From an uncultured Christensenella sp. (lineage in GTDB: Bacteria > Bacillota > Clostridia > Christensenellales > UBA3700), in the NCBI GenBank assembly GCA_910583995.1, contig CAJTYW010000001.1, forward strand, positions 62,001-126,000: a stretch of DNA of 64,000 nt, in the 5' to 3' direction. Positions 6,603 to 15,136 of this stretch are shown one piece after another. Every line of letters begins with the position of its first letter. Within the stretch, counting starts at the first letter, position 1. The notes under the pieces were generated by a model. It did not search any database and was not told the DNA's origin. It saw only the letters and a program-made list of their open reading frames with translations. The translations under genes were made by a program, and so were the position numbers.

Positions 6603-9600
6603 ATGGCAAAATGCATTAAGCGTGCGGGGATAATATTTTTTGTTTTAGTAATATCTTGCTTGTTGATTGTGGGAGTAAATACACTGTCAAAAGCTAATAG
6701 TAATAATGGAAATATCTTGGACTTAAATAATAATTTGCAACTTGCTGCAGATAATAGCGTAATACTAGCAGGTAGCAATGTACAAAAAACAAAAATATGG
6801 AATGACGCTATTGATTACTCACTTAATAATAATGGTGTTAATGTTAAAGTAATTTTAAATTCTGACTGGATAGCGGAAAATAGTGCTACATTAACCACTA
6901 CTTTTGGCGAAGGCGTTGGATTTGAAGATGGAGCATTATTTATTCCGAGATATGCAAATATAACCTTGGATTTGAATAATAAAATTTTAAATAGGAATTT
7001 AACTACTGCAGTAAAAAACGGCAATGTAATTATTAATTATGGCTCTTTTCAGATACTTGATAGTAGCTCAGAAAAGAAAGGTACTATTACAGGTGGCAAT
7101 AAAGGTAATTTTGAAAACGCAAGACCTGGTGGTGGAATAGATAATCGCGGATATTTGGTAATGTCAAGCGGTCGTATAGCAAATAACCGTAGCTATGCAG
7201 CGGCTGGTGGCGTTTTTTCTAACGGCACATTTATTTTAAATGGTGGAGAAATAGTAGACAACAATGTATACGGAATCCCGCGTGGTTCGTCAGGTGGTGG
7301 AATAACAAATGGTGGAAAATTTATTATGCACGGCGGATTAATTGCAAGAAATTATTGTATTTATGTTGGCGGTGGTTTAATGAATAGTTCTGGAAATGGT
7401 GTTATTGCTGAAATTTATGGAGGAGAGATTAGAGATAATGAAGCAGGAGTAAATGCCGGCGGAATTCGTAGCGATGGTAATATTTTGCTTGCTGGTGGAA
7501 TAGTTACTGCAAATACTTCAGGAGAGTTATTTGGCGGAGTCCTTTTTAACGCTAATATAATGAGAATTGGTGCAGGAACACAAATTTTTGGCAATAAGGA
7601 TTCTAAAAACACAGAAAGCAATTTAGCTATACATCGTAATAATAGTAGCGTACTGCATATTATTGATAGCTTATGTAGCAATAATAAAATCACGCATATA
7701 GGTGTAACTTATGAAGGTGGGGCGACATCTGTTGCATTTACAAGTGGTTATAGTACATATAATAGCGGTGTTTCGCCGTCAAGATACTTTTTTTCCGATA
7801 TATCAAGCAAAAACATTTCTCAAGTAAACGGAGAAGTGTGTTATTCGAACGAAGCAAGACCAACAAGCAAATTGACTTGGCGTTGGAGTGGTTCAAGTAG
7901 TGGTAGTACACAAGATTCAATTGTAACGCTTCCGTTTTCAGGTAATTCTTATACGATAAGTATTGGCGGTGGTGCTTTTTATAATCAAAATGGTGTAAGT
8001 GCGACAAGTTTTACTATATCGGATACAGGTACTCACGCTTTTTATGCAAATGGAAATTATTTGAATCCGACATTTACAGTTGTTGTAAAAGGCGGTAAAA
8101 TAAATGCACCAACGCACGATAATAACACCATAATTTATAATGGAAACAGTCAAACATATAATATAGCTGGGTTTGACTCAAATACGATGTATGTTTACAA
8201 TAATACTGCAACAACAGTTGGACTTTATACTGCTTATATTGTCCCTAAGGAAGGCTATATGTGGCAAAATGGTACGAGTGATATAATACTATATGAATAT
8301 GAAATTGTGCCAAAACAATTGCAAATACCGCAGTTTGGTAACAAATTAATAGTGTACAATGGAGCAGAGCAAACATATAACCCGATTAGCGCTTTTGATA
8401 GTAGTTTGATGAAGCTAGAAAGTAATAAAGCTACTGAAATGGGTAAGTATAAAGCAAAATTATCTTTGTTAGATAACAAAAATTATGTTTGGGATAATGG
8501 AAGTTCCGCAACAATTGAAATACCTTTTGAAATAGTACACCCTGGTGTTTTACTAACCGATAATTCAGAGTATGGATACATTTACAAAGATAATAATGTA
8601 AGAAAGAGTTATTCAAGCAAAAAATATATTCACAGAGTAAACGATAACGATATATCTTTGATAGAAGGAAAAAACAGATATGTAATGGGTGGGATTAGCG
8701 TAAACACAAAATTATCTGTATTTTTAAGTAACTTAAGAAATGATTTAAAATTAATCAAAGTATATGATAATAACAATGCAGTAATATATGACGGAATAGC
8801 AAGCAATGGTGAAATAACTGATAGTGCAGGAAAACAAATATTAGGCACAGGCTACAAAGTAGAACTATTTGAAAATAGTACAAGCACAACTGCTTTTGAC
8901 ACAGTATACCTATCCGTATTGGGAGACATAAATGGCGACGGAAGAATAAGTGCAAGTGACATAGCATACATAAGAGAGATAGCAAAAGATAACAGCATAT
9001 TAAACACAATGGCTTTGGAAAATGTGCTTGCCGCAATGATAAACAACAAAGGTAATGTAACAAATATAGATAGTGAGATATTGCATAATGTAATAAGCGG
9101 AAATATAGATATAACTACATTCTTAAGCACAGCTAAAAATGAAACTACTAATTACACATATTTAACATTAAATAAAGAGAATGAAAAGTATAATAGAGTA
9201 GTAAGCGAAACAGCAACTAATGTAATAGGTAATATATCTGTTAATACAAAGGTAAGTGAGTTTAAAGCAAAGTTAGCTACACTAGGCGTAAATACAGCAC
9301 AAATAACAATATACAATAATCAATACACACAAATCACAGACGATAATGTGGTAGTAGGCACAGGTTGGTATTACGAGATAAATGGAAGTGGAAGAACATA
9401 TATATCTGTACTAGGTGACTTAAATGGTGACGGAAGATTGAGTGCGAGTGATATGATGTATTTAAGAGAGCTTATTAATGGCGATAAAGATAGTTTGAAA
9501 GATTATCAAATATTATCTGCTTTAATATTAAATACAGGCGGCATAACCAGTGCAGACAGTGCTGTATTAATGGATATATTAGAAAAATCAAGCAATTTAA

Positions 9601-9611
9601 ATAACTATTAA
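6603..9611 (+). CDS. Large secreted adhesin-like protein with beta-helix and two dockerin-like modules
   Basis: A 1002-residue protein with AGGAGAG upstream and an N-terminal signal peptide (KRAGIIFFVLVISCLLIVGV). Residues about 115-330 are Gly-rich repeats (GGGIDNRGYLVMSSGRI, GGGITNGGKFIMHGGLI) typical of a right-handed beta-helix. Residues about 400-650 are Ig/MBG-like beta domains. The C-terminal third holds a duplicated module: a small domain (GISVNTKLSVF.../NISVNTKVSEF...) followed by a dockerin-like calcium loop (GDINGDGRISASD and GDLNGDGRLSASD). No LPXTG or membrane anchor is present, so it is probably secreted or held non-covalently. A perfect inverted-repeat pair with an outward-facing promoter lies directly upstream, suggesting on/off phase variation. 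The ligand is unknown. Confidence 0.9.
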   Translation: MAKCIKRAGIIFFVLVISCLLIVGVNTLSKANSNNGNILDLNNNLQLAADNSVILAGSNVQKTKIWNDAIDYSLNNNGVNVKVILNSDWIAENSATLTTTFGEGVGFEDGALFIPRYANITLDLNNKILNRNLTTAVKNGNVIINYGSFQILDSSSEKKGTITGGNKGNFENARPGGGIDNRGYLVMSSGRIANNRSYAAAGGVFSNGTFILNGGEIVDNNVYGIPRGSSGGGITNGGKFIMHGGLIARNYCIYVGGGLMNSSGNGVIAEIYGGEIRDNEAGVNAGGIRSDGNILLAGGIVTANTSGELFGGVLFNANIMRIGAGTQIFGNKDSKNTESNLAIHRNNSSVLHIIDSLCSNNKITHIGVTYEGGATSVAFTSGYSTYNSGVSPSRYFFSDISSKNISQVNGEVCYSNEARPTSKLTWRWSGSSSGSTQDSIVTLPFSGNSYTISIGGGAFYNQNGVSATSFTISDTGTHAFYANGNYLNPTFTVVVKGGKINAPTHDNNTIIYNGNSQTYNIAGFDSNTMYVYNNTATTVGLYTAYIVPKEGYMWQNGTSDIILYEYEIVPKQLQIPQFGNKLIVYNGAEQTYNPISAFDSSLMKLESNKATEMGKYKAKLSLLDNKNYVWDNGSSATIEIPFEIVHPGVLLTDNSEYGYIYKDNNVRKSYSSKKYIHRVNDNDISLIEGKNRYVMGGISVNTKLSVFLSNLRNDLKLIKVYDNNNAVIYDGIASNGEITDSAGKQILGTGYKVELFENSTSTTAFDTVYLSVLGDINGDGRISASDIAYIREIAKDNSILNTMALENVLAAMINNKGNVTNIDSEILHNVISGNIDITTFLSTAKNETTNYTYLTLNKENEKYNRVVSETATNVIGNISVNTKVSEFKAKLATLGVNTAQITIYNNQYTQITDDNVVVGTGWYYEINGSGRTYISVLGDLNGDGRLSASDMMYLRELINGDKDSLKDYQILSALILNTGGITSADSAVLMDILEKSSNLNNY

Positions 9612-9615
9612 TGTT

Positions 9616-9652
9616 AAAAAACAGGCAGAATAAAATCTGCTTGTTTTTTTAT
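9616..9652 (+). terminator. Intrinsic terminator after the adhesin gene
   Basis: AAACAGGCAGA and TCTGCTTGTTT form a stem with a short A-rich loop, followed by a T run. Confidence 0.88.
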
Positions 9653-9671
9653 TTTAGTATAAAAATTGATA

Positions 9672-9701
9672 TTGACAATAATAATTTAATTATGGTATAA
9701 T
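9672..9701 (+). promoter_or_regulatory. Sigma-A promoter of the 3-hydroxyacyl-CoA dehydrogenase gene
   Basis: TTGACA (9672-9677), 18-bp spacer, TATAAT (9696-9701) with an extended -10 TGG (9693-9695). Confidence 0.8.
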
Positions 9702-9738
9702 TTTATTATAAAATTTGTTTATTTTAGGGGGAACATTT

Positions 9739-10686
9739 GTGGAAATTAAAAATGTTGTTGTAGCAGGTGGCGGTGTTTTAGGCAGTCAAATTGCTTTTCA
9801 AGCTGCATATTGCGGTTTTAATGTAACTATATGGCTTAGAAGTGAAGGAAGTATTGGAAGAACAAGACCAAAACTTGATAATCTTAAAAAAGAATATATT
9901 GAAACAATTAATTTGATGGCAACAAAAGAAGGTCAAACACCACAAGTTTGGGCAAATGGTATTGCGGATTTTGATACTTTTGACAAAGATGAGTGTCTTT
10001 TAAAAGTTGAAAATGCGTACAATAGTATTAAACTTGAACTTGATATGAAAAAAGCTGTAAGCGACTGCGATTTGGTTATTGAATCAATGGCAGAAGATAG
10101 TGAGCAAAAAATAAAATTTTATAAGAAATTAGCACCGCTAATGCCTGAAAAGACTATTTTGGTTACCAATTCGTCCACATTATTGCCATCTAAGTTTGCA
10201 AAATATACAGGAAGACCTGAAAAATATTTGTCATTGCATTTTGCTAACCATATTTGGACAAACAATACTGCAGAAATTATGTCGCAGCCAAAAACAGATA
10301 GCAAATATTTTGATTTGATTATGGATTTTGCAACTCAAATTCGTATGGTTGCACTTCCTGTTAAAAAAGAAAAATCAGGTTATTTATTAAATTCTATGTT
10401 AGTGCCTTTGTTATGTTCTGGTATGGATTTGTATGTAAATGAAATTTCAGACCCTGAAAGCATTGATAAGGCTTGGAAATTGGGTACAGGTGCACCAAAA
10501 GGACCATTTGAAATACTTGATATTGTTGGTCTTACAACAGCTTATAACATAGTTAAAATGTATGTTAAAATACCGTCATTCCTAGCACCATATAATTTTA
10601 AAGGTATGGAAAAAATGCTAAAACAATATATAGATGCAGGTAAGTTAGGTGTGTCATCAGGCGAAGGTTTTTATAAATATAAATAA
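9739..10686 (+). CDS. 3-hydroxyacyl-CoA dehydrogenase family protein
   Basis: A 315-residue protein. I place the start at GTG 9739 because AGGGGG lies 8 nt upstream and the Rossmann motif then begins at once (VVVAGGGVLGSQIA, GxGxxG). The TTG at 9715 would precede the ribosome binding site. The NAD-binding domain covers residues about 1-185 and includes the conserved (V)TNSSTLLPS segment. The all-helical C-terminal dimerisation domain follows (KSGYLLNSMLVPLL...GTGAPKGPFEILDIVGL). Such enzymes oxidise 3-hydroxyacyl-CoA to 3-ketoacyl-CoA, or work in the reverse direction in butyrate-type fermentation. It stands alone between its own promoter and terminator, without thiolase or crotonase neighbours, so the exact substrate is uncertain. 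Confidence 0.85.
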   Translation: MEIKNVVVAGGGVLGSQIAFQAAYCGFNVTIWLRSEGSIGRTRPKLDNLKKEYIETINLMATKEGQTPQVWANGIADFDTFDKDECLLKVENAYNSIKLELDMKKAVSDCDLVIESMAEDSEQKIKFYKKLAPLMPEKTILVTNSSTLLPSKFAKYTGRPEKYLSLHFANHIWTNNTAEIMSQPKTDSKYFDLIMDFATQIRMVALPVKKEKSGYLLNSMLVPLLCSGMDLYVNEISDPESIDKAWKLGTGAPKGPFEILDIVGLTTAYNIVKMYVKIPSFLAPYNFKGMEKMLKQYIDAGKLGVSSGEGFYKYK

Positions 10687-10708
10687 ATTTTGAATATAAC
10701 AAAATTAA

Positions 10709-10740
10709 AAAAAAATGGTCGCAAGACCATTTTTTATTTT
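10709..10740 (+). terminator. Intrinsic terminator
   Basis: AAAAATGGTC, GCAA tetraloop, GACCATTTTT and a T run, just after the dehydrogenase stop. Confidence 0.9.
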
Positions 10741-10833
10741 TAAATTATGTGTAGTTGTTTAACCCGAAATTTTATTATTAAGTTATCTTTCTAATAATTT
10801 ATTCTAAATAATGAGTGATTAAATTTACTTTTT

Positions 10834-11619
10834 TTAGCCAAAAACTGCAATCGCAGCTATCAATTTTAGTATATCGGTGTTTATTTTATCTTTTCCGTAG
10901 GCGTCCATAAAGCGTTTTGAGTATTTAAAAGTTTTAAGATTATAAAAGAATGTCCAAATTCCCCAAAATATATCCACGTGTTTATCGCCGATACCACCAT
11001 CGCCTAAATCAATAAATCCACTAAATTTCCAATTATCAAAAATAATGTTAGGAAGACAATAATCTCCGTGCAAAAGCGTATCGGTTTGCAATAAATGCTT
11101 GTTTTGATTGATTATATTTATTGCATCCAATTCGTTTTTGTAACCAAAACTATCTGGGAATTGGCTTTTATCATAATTTCCAGAAGTGTAATTGCTGTAT
11201 GCTAAGTCTAAATAATTTTTTGTATGATTTGTTATTGGGCAGTCTTTTGGGTTGATGCTATGTAAAATTGCAAGTCTTTCTGCAAATAAATCGCACAATT
11301 TTTCAGGTTGTTCCAAATATTTATAGAAAATGCCGTCATTTCCTTTGATTTTTTCTGTAACCATAAAATCATTTTCTTTTGACATGTAATGCAAAACTGG
11401 TGCAGATAATCCTAAGCTGTTATAATAATTTGTCATTAAATACTCTTTTTCTAATTGACCTTTTTTAGCTTTTTTTATAAAATATCCGCTATCTTTGTCT
11501 GAAAAAATAACTTTAGCTTCTTTTGAACAGCTACTATCGTAAATTTTACTATTTTTTAAAAAATATTCCAATTCGTTTGGATAATCATTGATGTTTATTT
11601 TAATTTCTTTCATTTCCAT
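10834..11619 (-). CDS. Aminoglycoside phosphotransferase (APH)-family kinase
   Basis: A protein-kinase-like small-molecule phosphotransferase of about 261 residues. The catalytic loop LLHGDYCLPN (HGDxxxxN) and the metal-binding IDLGDGGIGD are intact, and FIKKAKK with MVTEKIKG form the N-lobe nucleotide site. The best start is ATG 11619. An upstream ATG at 11646 would lie inside the promoter, and an internal ATG at 11613 is possible. There is no Shine-Dalgarno sequence; the -10 box ends 6 nt before the ATG, so the mRNA is probably leaderless. The family includes kanamycin/neomycin phosphotransferases, but chromosomal homologues often act on other substrates. Base composition matches the neighbours and no mobile element flanks it, so recent transfer is not indicated. 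Confidence 0.8.
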   Translation of the reverse strand: MEMKEIKININDYPNELEYFLKNSKIYDSSCSKEAKVIFSDKDSGYFIKKAKKGQLEKEYLMTNYYNSLGLSAPVLHYMSKENDFMVTEKIKGNDGIFYKYLEQPEKLCDLFAERLAILHSINPKDCPITNHTKNYLDLAYSNYTSGNYDKSQFPDSFGYKNELDAINIINQNKHLLQTDTLLHGDYCLPNIIFDNWKFSGFIDLGDGGIGDKHVDIFWGIWTFFYNLKTFKYSKRFMDAYGKDKINTDILKLIAAIAVFG

Positions 11620-11625
11620 AAACTT

Positions 11626-11654
11626 ATTATACAATATAAAACACAAAAAAACAA
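11626..11654 (-). promoter_or_regulatory. Promoter of the APH-family gene, leaderless geometry
   Basis: Minus strand TTGTTT (11654-11649), 17-bp spacer, TATAAT (11631-11626). The start codon begins at 11619, 6 nt after the -10 box, so the predicted first transcribed base is the A of ATG. The -35 box lies in the T-tract of the preceding terminator. Confidence 0.65.
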
Positions 11655-11684
11655 GACTATTTAAAATAAATAGCCTTGTTTGAT
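11641..11684 (-). terminator. Intrinsic terminator between metallophosphoesterase and APH genes
   Basis: The 7+7-bp arms AAACAAG-A-CTATTTA and TAAATAG-C-CTTGTTT have one A-C mismatch and a 3-nt loop. On the minus strand they are followed by a T tract. Confidence 0.85.
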
Positions 11685-11707
11685 TTTAATTGTAATATTT
11701 TTAAATC

Positions 11708-12409
11708 TTAAACTTCAAAAATTAATTGTAATTTATTGTTAACTTGGTCGCAAGAAGTTAAGTGATATGGAATGTTGTCTTTAATTATTATATTTTTAGT
11801 TCTGCAATCTTTGCCGTGCAAGTGACCATAAATAACGCTTTTGACATTTGGGTATTGCTTAATAATATCTGTTATTTCACTATCTTGCCACAAAGCACCA
11901 AAAGGTGGGTAGTGCAACATTAGGATAATAGGCAAATCATTTTCTGCTAATTTATTTGCGTCATCCAATGTCATTTTTAATCTTATTAATTCGCGTTCAT
12001 AAATCTTTTTATCGTGTTCTGTACTATTTGTGGTTGGTATTGTCCACAACCTAGTACCACAAATAATGCAATTGTTAAATTTAATTGCATTGTTTTGAAT
12101 GGCAAAAATACTTGTTGGTAAAATATTTTTAACTTTGTTGTATGATGACCACCAATAATCGTGGTTACCACGAATTATTATTTTTGTGCCGGGAAGAGTT
12201 GCAATTTCTTGTAAGTCGGGGATAGCATCTTCAAGTTTTAATGCCCAAGATATATCACCACTTATTAGCACCAAATCTTCGGCACTAACAACATTGTTCC
12301 AGTCTGTTTTAATTTTCTCCCAATAGTTATCCCAACTGCCACCAAAAATATCCATTGGTTTTGGGTTGTTTATACTAAGATGTAAATCACTTATCGCAAA
12401 TATTTTCAT
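11708..12409 (-). CDS. Calcineurin-like metallophosphoesterase
   Basis: A 233-residue single-domain cytoplasmic metallophosphoesterase with the full set of motifs: AISDLHLS (D-x-H), ISGDISWA (GD), IRGNHDYWW (GNHD), LMLHYPPF (H) and IYGHLHGKD (GHxH). It is close in size and motif order to small bacterial 'YmdB/YkuE-like' phosphohydrolases that act on nucleotide or lipid phosphoesters; the natural substrate cannot be told. No ribosome binding site is visible before the ATG. The promoter -10 box ends 6 nt upstream of it, so the mRNA is probably leaderless. A terminator separates it from the APH gene. Confidence 0.88.
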   Translation of the reverse strand: MKIFAISDLHLSINNPKPMDIFGGSWDNYWEKIKTDWNNVVSAEDLVLISGDISWALKLEDAIPDLQEIATLPGTKIIIRGNHDYWWSSYNKVKNILPTSIFAIQNNAIKFNNCIICGTRLWTIPTTNSTEHDKKIYERELIRLKMTLDDANKLAENDLPIILMLHYPPFGALWQDSEITDIIKQYPNVKSVIYGHLHGKDCRTKNIIIKDNIPYHLTSCDQVNNKLQLIFEV

Positions 12410-12415
12410 AACTTT

Positions 12416-12444
12416 ATTTTATCATAAAAAACACAAAATTGCAA
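12416..12444 (-). promoter_or_regulatory. Promoter of the metallophosphoesterase gene, leaderless geometry
   Basis: Minus strand TTGCAA (12444-12439), 17-bp spacer, TAAAAT (12421-12416) with an extended -10 TGA. The ATG at 12409 starts 6 nt after the -10 box. Confidence 0.7.
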
Positions 12445-13390
12445 ATGATTTTTTTTTGCTTAGGTTGCTTTATTAAAAACTTAATATTTTAACACTTTAA
12501 AAGGGAATTTTTTAACGAAAATTTAAAAATTATTTTCACACGATTTGTTTATTGTTTTAATTGATTTGTTATAAAAATCGCATTAAAATAGAATAATTTT
12601 GCAAATTTAATTATAAAATAGCGTATTTTTTATAATAAATTATACTTTTAATACACATAATGAGTAAATTAATATTCTTGTAATTTTACCCTATATTAAA
12701 TTTTTAAAATTATTATTTAAAGTAAATTATCTTAAATAGACTTGTACAATTTAAAAAAAATATAAAATTGAATACAATTAATTGCCGCTTTATATATTAA
12801 TTTTTAAATAAATTTTGACAATATTTATTGTGGAGTAAAAATAAATAATGTAAATTATAAACTTAATAAAGCTGTTTTTGATTTAAAAAATTTAAACAAA
12901 CAATTATGGTTATTAGTATGTAAGGGAATGAGATAAAAATAATTGAATTTTATAAAGCTATTAATTTAATAGATTTGTTAAAATTGGCTATATTTTTATT
13001 TGCAAAAAATGAAAAAAGAGAATATTTCAAAAACTTGATACTTAAAGGATATTTTTAAAAGGGTTTATCTGAAAATCTATGTATTATTTTGACCACTTTG
13101 TACCATTTTTTAAGCATTACTAATAGCATATTGCTTATTATTGAAATTTAGAAGTGGAAAAGTAAGTTTTTCCCTTCCGAAAATGTGGATAACTATGTGG
13201 AAATGTGGAAAAGTAGGGACGGGTTACCACTTTTGTCTTTTTGACGAAAATTTTCATAAATTAGAGATTATTTGTCTTATTTAAATATTTATGTGACAAA
13301 ATGTTGCAAAAAGTTACCCTTTTTGGGGGTATTTTTTCCGTTTTTGAATGTTGATTTTTATAAATTTCCTATTTTTTTATAAAAAATTCA
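12445..13390. other. Long AT-rich non-coding region upstream of the dcw cluster
   Basis: I see no gene in this roughly 950-bp stretch. The left about 650 bp is almost pure A/T without ORFs or clear hairpins. The right part (13080-13260) is less AT-rich. It holds three DnaA-box-like sites on one strand (13184-13212), inverted AAAGTGG motifs (13092, 13226), and a hairpin formed by AAAAGTAGG (about 13209) with CCACTTTT (13227) followed by a T-rich stretch. Confidence 0.6.
13184..13212 (-). promoter_or_regulatory. Cluster of DnaA-box-like sites
   Basis: TGTGGATAA (13184-13192, the exact complement of the consensus TTATCCACA), TGTGGAAAT (13196-13204) and TGTGGAAAA (13204-13212, fits TTWTNCACA) lie head to tail within 29 bp. 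They may bind DnaA and influence dcw expression; an origin role is not supported by neighbouring genes. Confidence 0.4.
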
Positions 13391-13401
13391 ATTTTTTTAC
13401 T

Positions 13402-13438
13402 AAAAGTGGTTGCAAATGGACAAAAGTGGTGTTATAAT
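13402..13438 (+). promoter_or_regulatory. mraZ promoter with MraZ-box-like repeats
   Basis: TTGCAA (13410-13415), 17-bp spacer, TATAAT (13433-13438). Two direct copies of AAAAGTGGT (13402-13410 and 13422-13430), 20 bp apart, sit at the -35 edge and inside the spacer. Further copies occur on the other strand at 13226-13237 (12-bp identity, GACAAAAGTGGT) and near 13092. In other Firmicutes and mollicutes MraZ binds repeated AAAGTG-type boxes at its own promoter, so autoregulation is likely. Confidence 0.65.
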
Positions 13439-13468
13439 ATCAATGTAACTAAACGGGAGGGTAAATGT

Positions 13469-13900
13469 ATGTTTTATGGTAGATATACTCAAAATCTAGA
13501 TAACAAATACAGAGTAAGAATACCCGCACGTTTAAAAACTGAATTTGGAGCAGATGTTTCTAGCATATCAAAGGGCAAAAATGGTTGTTTAGTTATTTAT
13601 CCATCATCAACTATTAAAACAATCGGTGAGAGAATGAATTCTTTAGGTGTTCCAAAAGCCGTTCACGACCAATTATTGATTTTCATGTCAAATATCTATC
13701 CGATTGATGAAGATAGTCAAGGTAGATTTACTATCAATCAAACATTAAGAAGTTATGCAGGCATTTCAAAAGAAGTTGTGTTTATTGGTTTTAATGACAG
13801 AATTTATGTTTGGGATAAAGCTCGTTGGGAAGAGTTTGAAAGCAACAACAGGACAAATGAAGCTGGCGAAGAACCAGATTTAAGTGCTTATGGTATTTGA
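13469..13900 (+). CDS. mraZ: Transcriptional regulator MraZ
   Basis: A 143-residue protein, the usual length for the family. The start at 13469 follows GGGAGG and gives the canonical N-terminus MFYGRYTQNLDNKYRVRIPARLK. An upstream in-frame ATG (13406) would overlap the promoter. It contains two SpoVT-AbrB-like folds, each with the DxxGR-type motif (DNKYRVRIP and DSQGRFTI). MraZ forms a ring-shaped DNA-binding oligomer that controls the dcw operon, often its own promoter. First gene of the cluster, followed by rsmH 1 bp after its stop. Confidence 0.97.
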   Translation: MFYGRYTQNLDNKYRVRIPARLKTEFGADVSSISKGKNGCLVIYPSSTIKTIGERMNSLGVPKAVHDQLLIFMSNIYPIDEDSQGRFTINQTLRSYAGISKEVVFIGFNDRIYVWDKARWEEFESNNRTNEAGEEPDLSAYGI

Positions 13901-13901
13901 T

Positions 13902-14825
13902 ATGGAATTTCAACATTATTCGGTTATGCTTAATGAATGCCTTGATGGTTTAAATATAAATCCCACAGGCATATATGTAGATGGAACTTTGGGCGGTGCT
14001 GGTCACTCCTATCAAATTGCAAAAAGACTTTCAAAAGAAGGTAAGCTTATAGCGATAGATAAAGATTTAGATGCAATAGCAGTATCTAAAGAAAGATTAA
14101 AAGAATTCGACAACGTAATTTTTGTACATAATGATTATAAAAATTTGCCAGAAATATTGGACGAATTAGGAATTGATAAAGTTGATGGAATTTTACTTGA
14201 TTTAGGTGTAAGTTCTTACCAATTGGATAACAGAAGTAGAGGATTTAGCTATATTGGCGATGCTGACTTAGATATGAGAATGAATAGGGAGCAATCACTT
14301 ACAGCAAAAGAAGTTGTCAATAATTACAGCATAGAAAAACTTACAAAAATATTTTTTGAATATGGCGAAGAAAAATTTTCAAAAAAGATTGCTGCAAATA
14401 TTGTAAAAGAAAGACCTATAGAAACAACAGGCGAGCTTGCAGCAATAATTGAAAAATCTTATCCTGCAGCTGTTAGGTTTAAAGGTGGCAACCCTTGTAA
14501 AAGAGTTTTTCAGGCAATTAGAATTGAAGTAAACGAAGAGTTAGAAGGTTTGTACGACAGTCTTTTGAAAATGGCAAGAAGATTGAAATCAAAAGGAAGA
14601 ATGTGTGTAATTACTTTCCATTCTCTTGAAGATAGGATAACAAAAAATGTGTTCCAATATTTATATTGCGATTGCATTTGTCCACCACATCAACCGATTT
14701 GTACTTGCGACAAACAAAGAGAAGTGGAAATTATAACAAGAAAACCGATTGTAGCAACAGATAAAGAATTACAAGAAAATAAGCGTTCACAAAGTGCTAA
14801 ACTTAGAATTATAGAAAAAATCTAA
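13902..14825 (+). CDS. rsmH: 16S rRNA (cytosine(1402)-N4)-methyltransferase RsmH
   Basis: A 307-residue SAM-dependent methyltransferase that methylates C1402 of 16S rRNA in the P site. The start at 13902 gives the typical MEFQHYSVMLNE. SAM-binding motif YVDGTLGGAGHS is near residue 30; DGILLDLGVSSYQLD, RGFSYIGDADLDMRM and ITFHSLEDRITK are family signatures. The C-terminal part has a Cys cluster (CDCICPPHQPICTC). There is no separate ribosome binding site, and translation is probably coupled to mraZ (stop TGA, 1-bp gap, ATG). Confidence 0.97.
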   Translation: MEFQHYSVMLNECLDGLNINPTGIYVDGTLGGAGHSYQIAKRLSKEGKLIAIDKDLDAIAVSKERLKEFDNVIFVHNDYKNLPEILDELGIDKVDGILLDLGVSSYQLDNRSRGFSYIGDADLDMRMNREQSLTAKEVVNNYSIEKLTKIFFEYGEEKFSKKIAANIVKERPIETTGELAAIIEKSYPAAVRFKGGNPCKRVFQAIRIEVNEELEGLYDSLLKMARRLKSKGRMCVITFHSLEDRITKNVFQYLYCDCICPPHQPICTCDKQREVEIITRKPIVATDKELQENKRSQSAKLRIIEKI

Positions 14826-15136
14826 ATCGGATTTAATAAAAATACTAAAGCTAAATAAAGTTTAATCTTTTAAATAACAAATAGTAAATCTTAATAATTT
14901 TATAAGAGATACAAAAGTCAAATTTTTAAAATACTTATAAAAAACTGAAAACAGGTAAAAATCTTAATAGATTGTCTGCAAAGATAACAAAAGCTAAATT
15001 GTTTAAATTTACTTAAATGCAAAAGATAATAGCTAATAAAAAAAAGATAAATCATTTGAAATTAAAAAAAGATAAATTAAAGTATTCACAAAGGATTAGG
15101 AATTGGTTCCAGATTCGATTTGTGTGAGGAGGGAGT
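14826..15136. other. Non-coding gap between rsmH and the FtsL-position gene
   Basis: 311 bp, mostly A/T with runs of short A-rich words. I see no ORF, terminator or strong promoter. It ends with the strong site GAGGAGGGAGT before the next start. Confidence 0.6.

Noticed and set aside
10834..11619. Acquired aminoglycoside-resistance gene
   Set aside because: The kinase motifs fit, but base composition is like the neighbours and there is no insertion sequence, integron or plasmid feature nearby; a resident small-molecule kinase is equally likely.
12445..13260. Chromosomal origin of replication
   Set aside because: DnaA-like boxes and AT-rich DNA are present, but none of the usual origin neighbours (dnaA, dnaN, rpmH) is here and the number of boxes is small.
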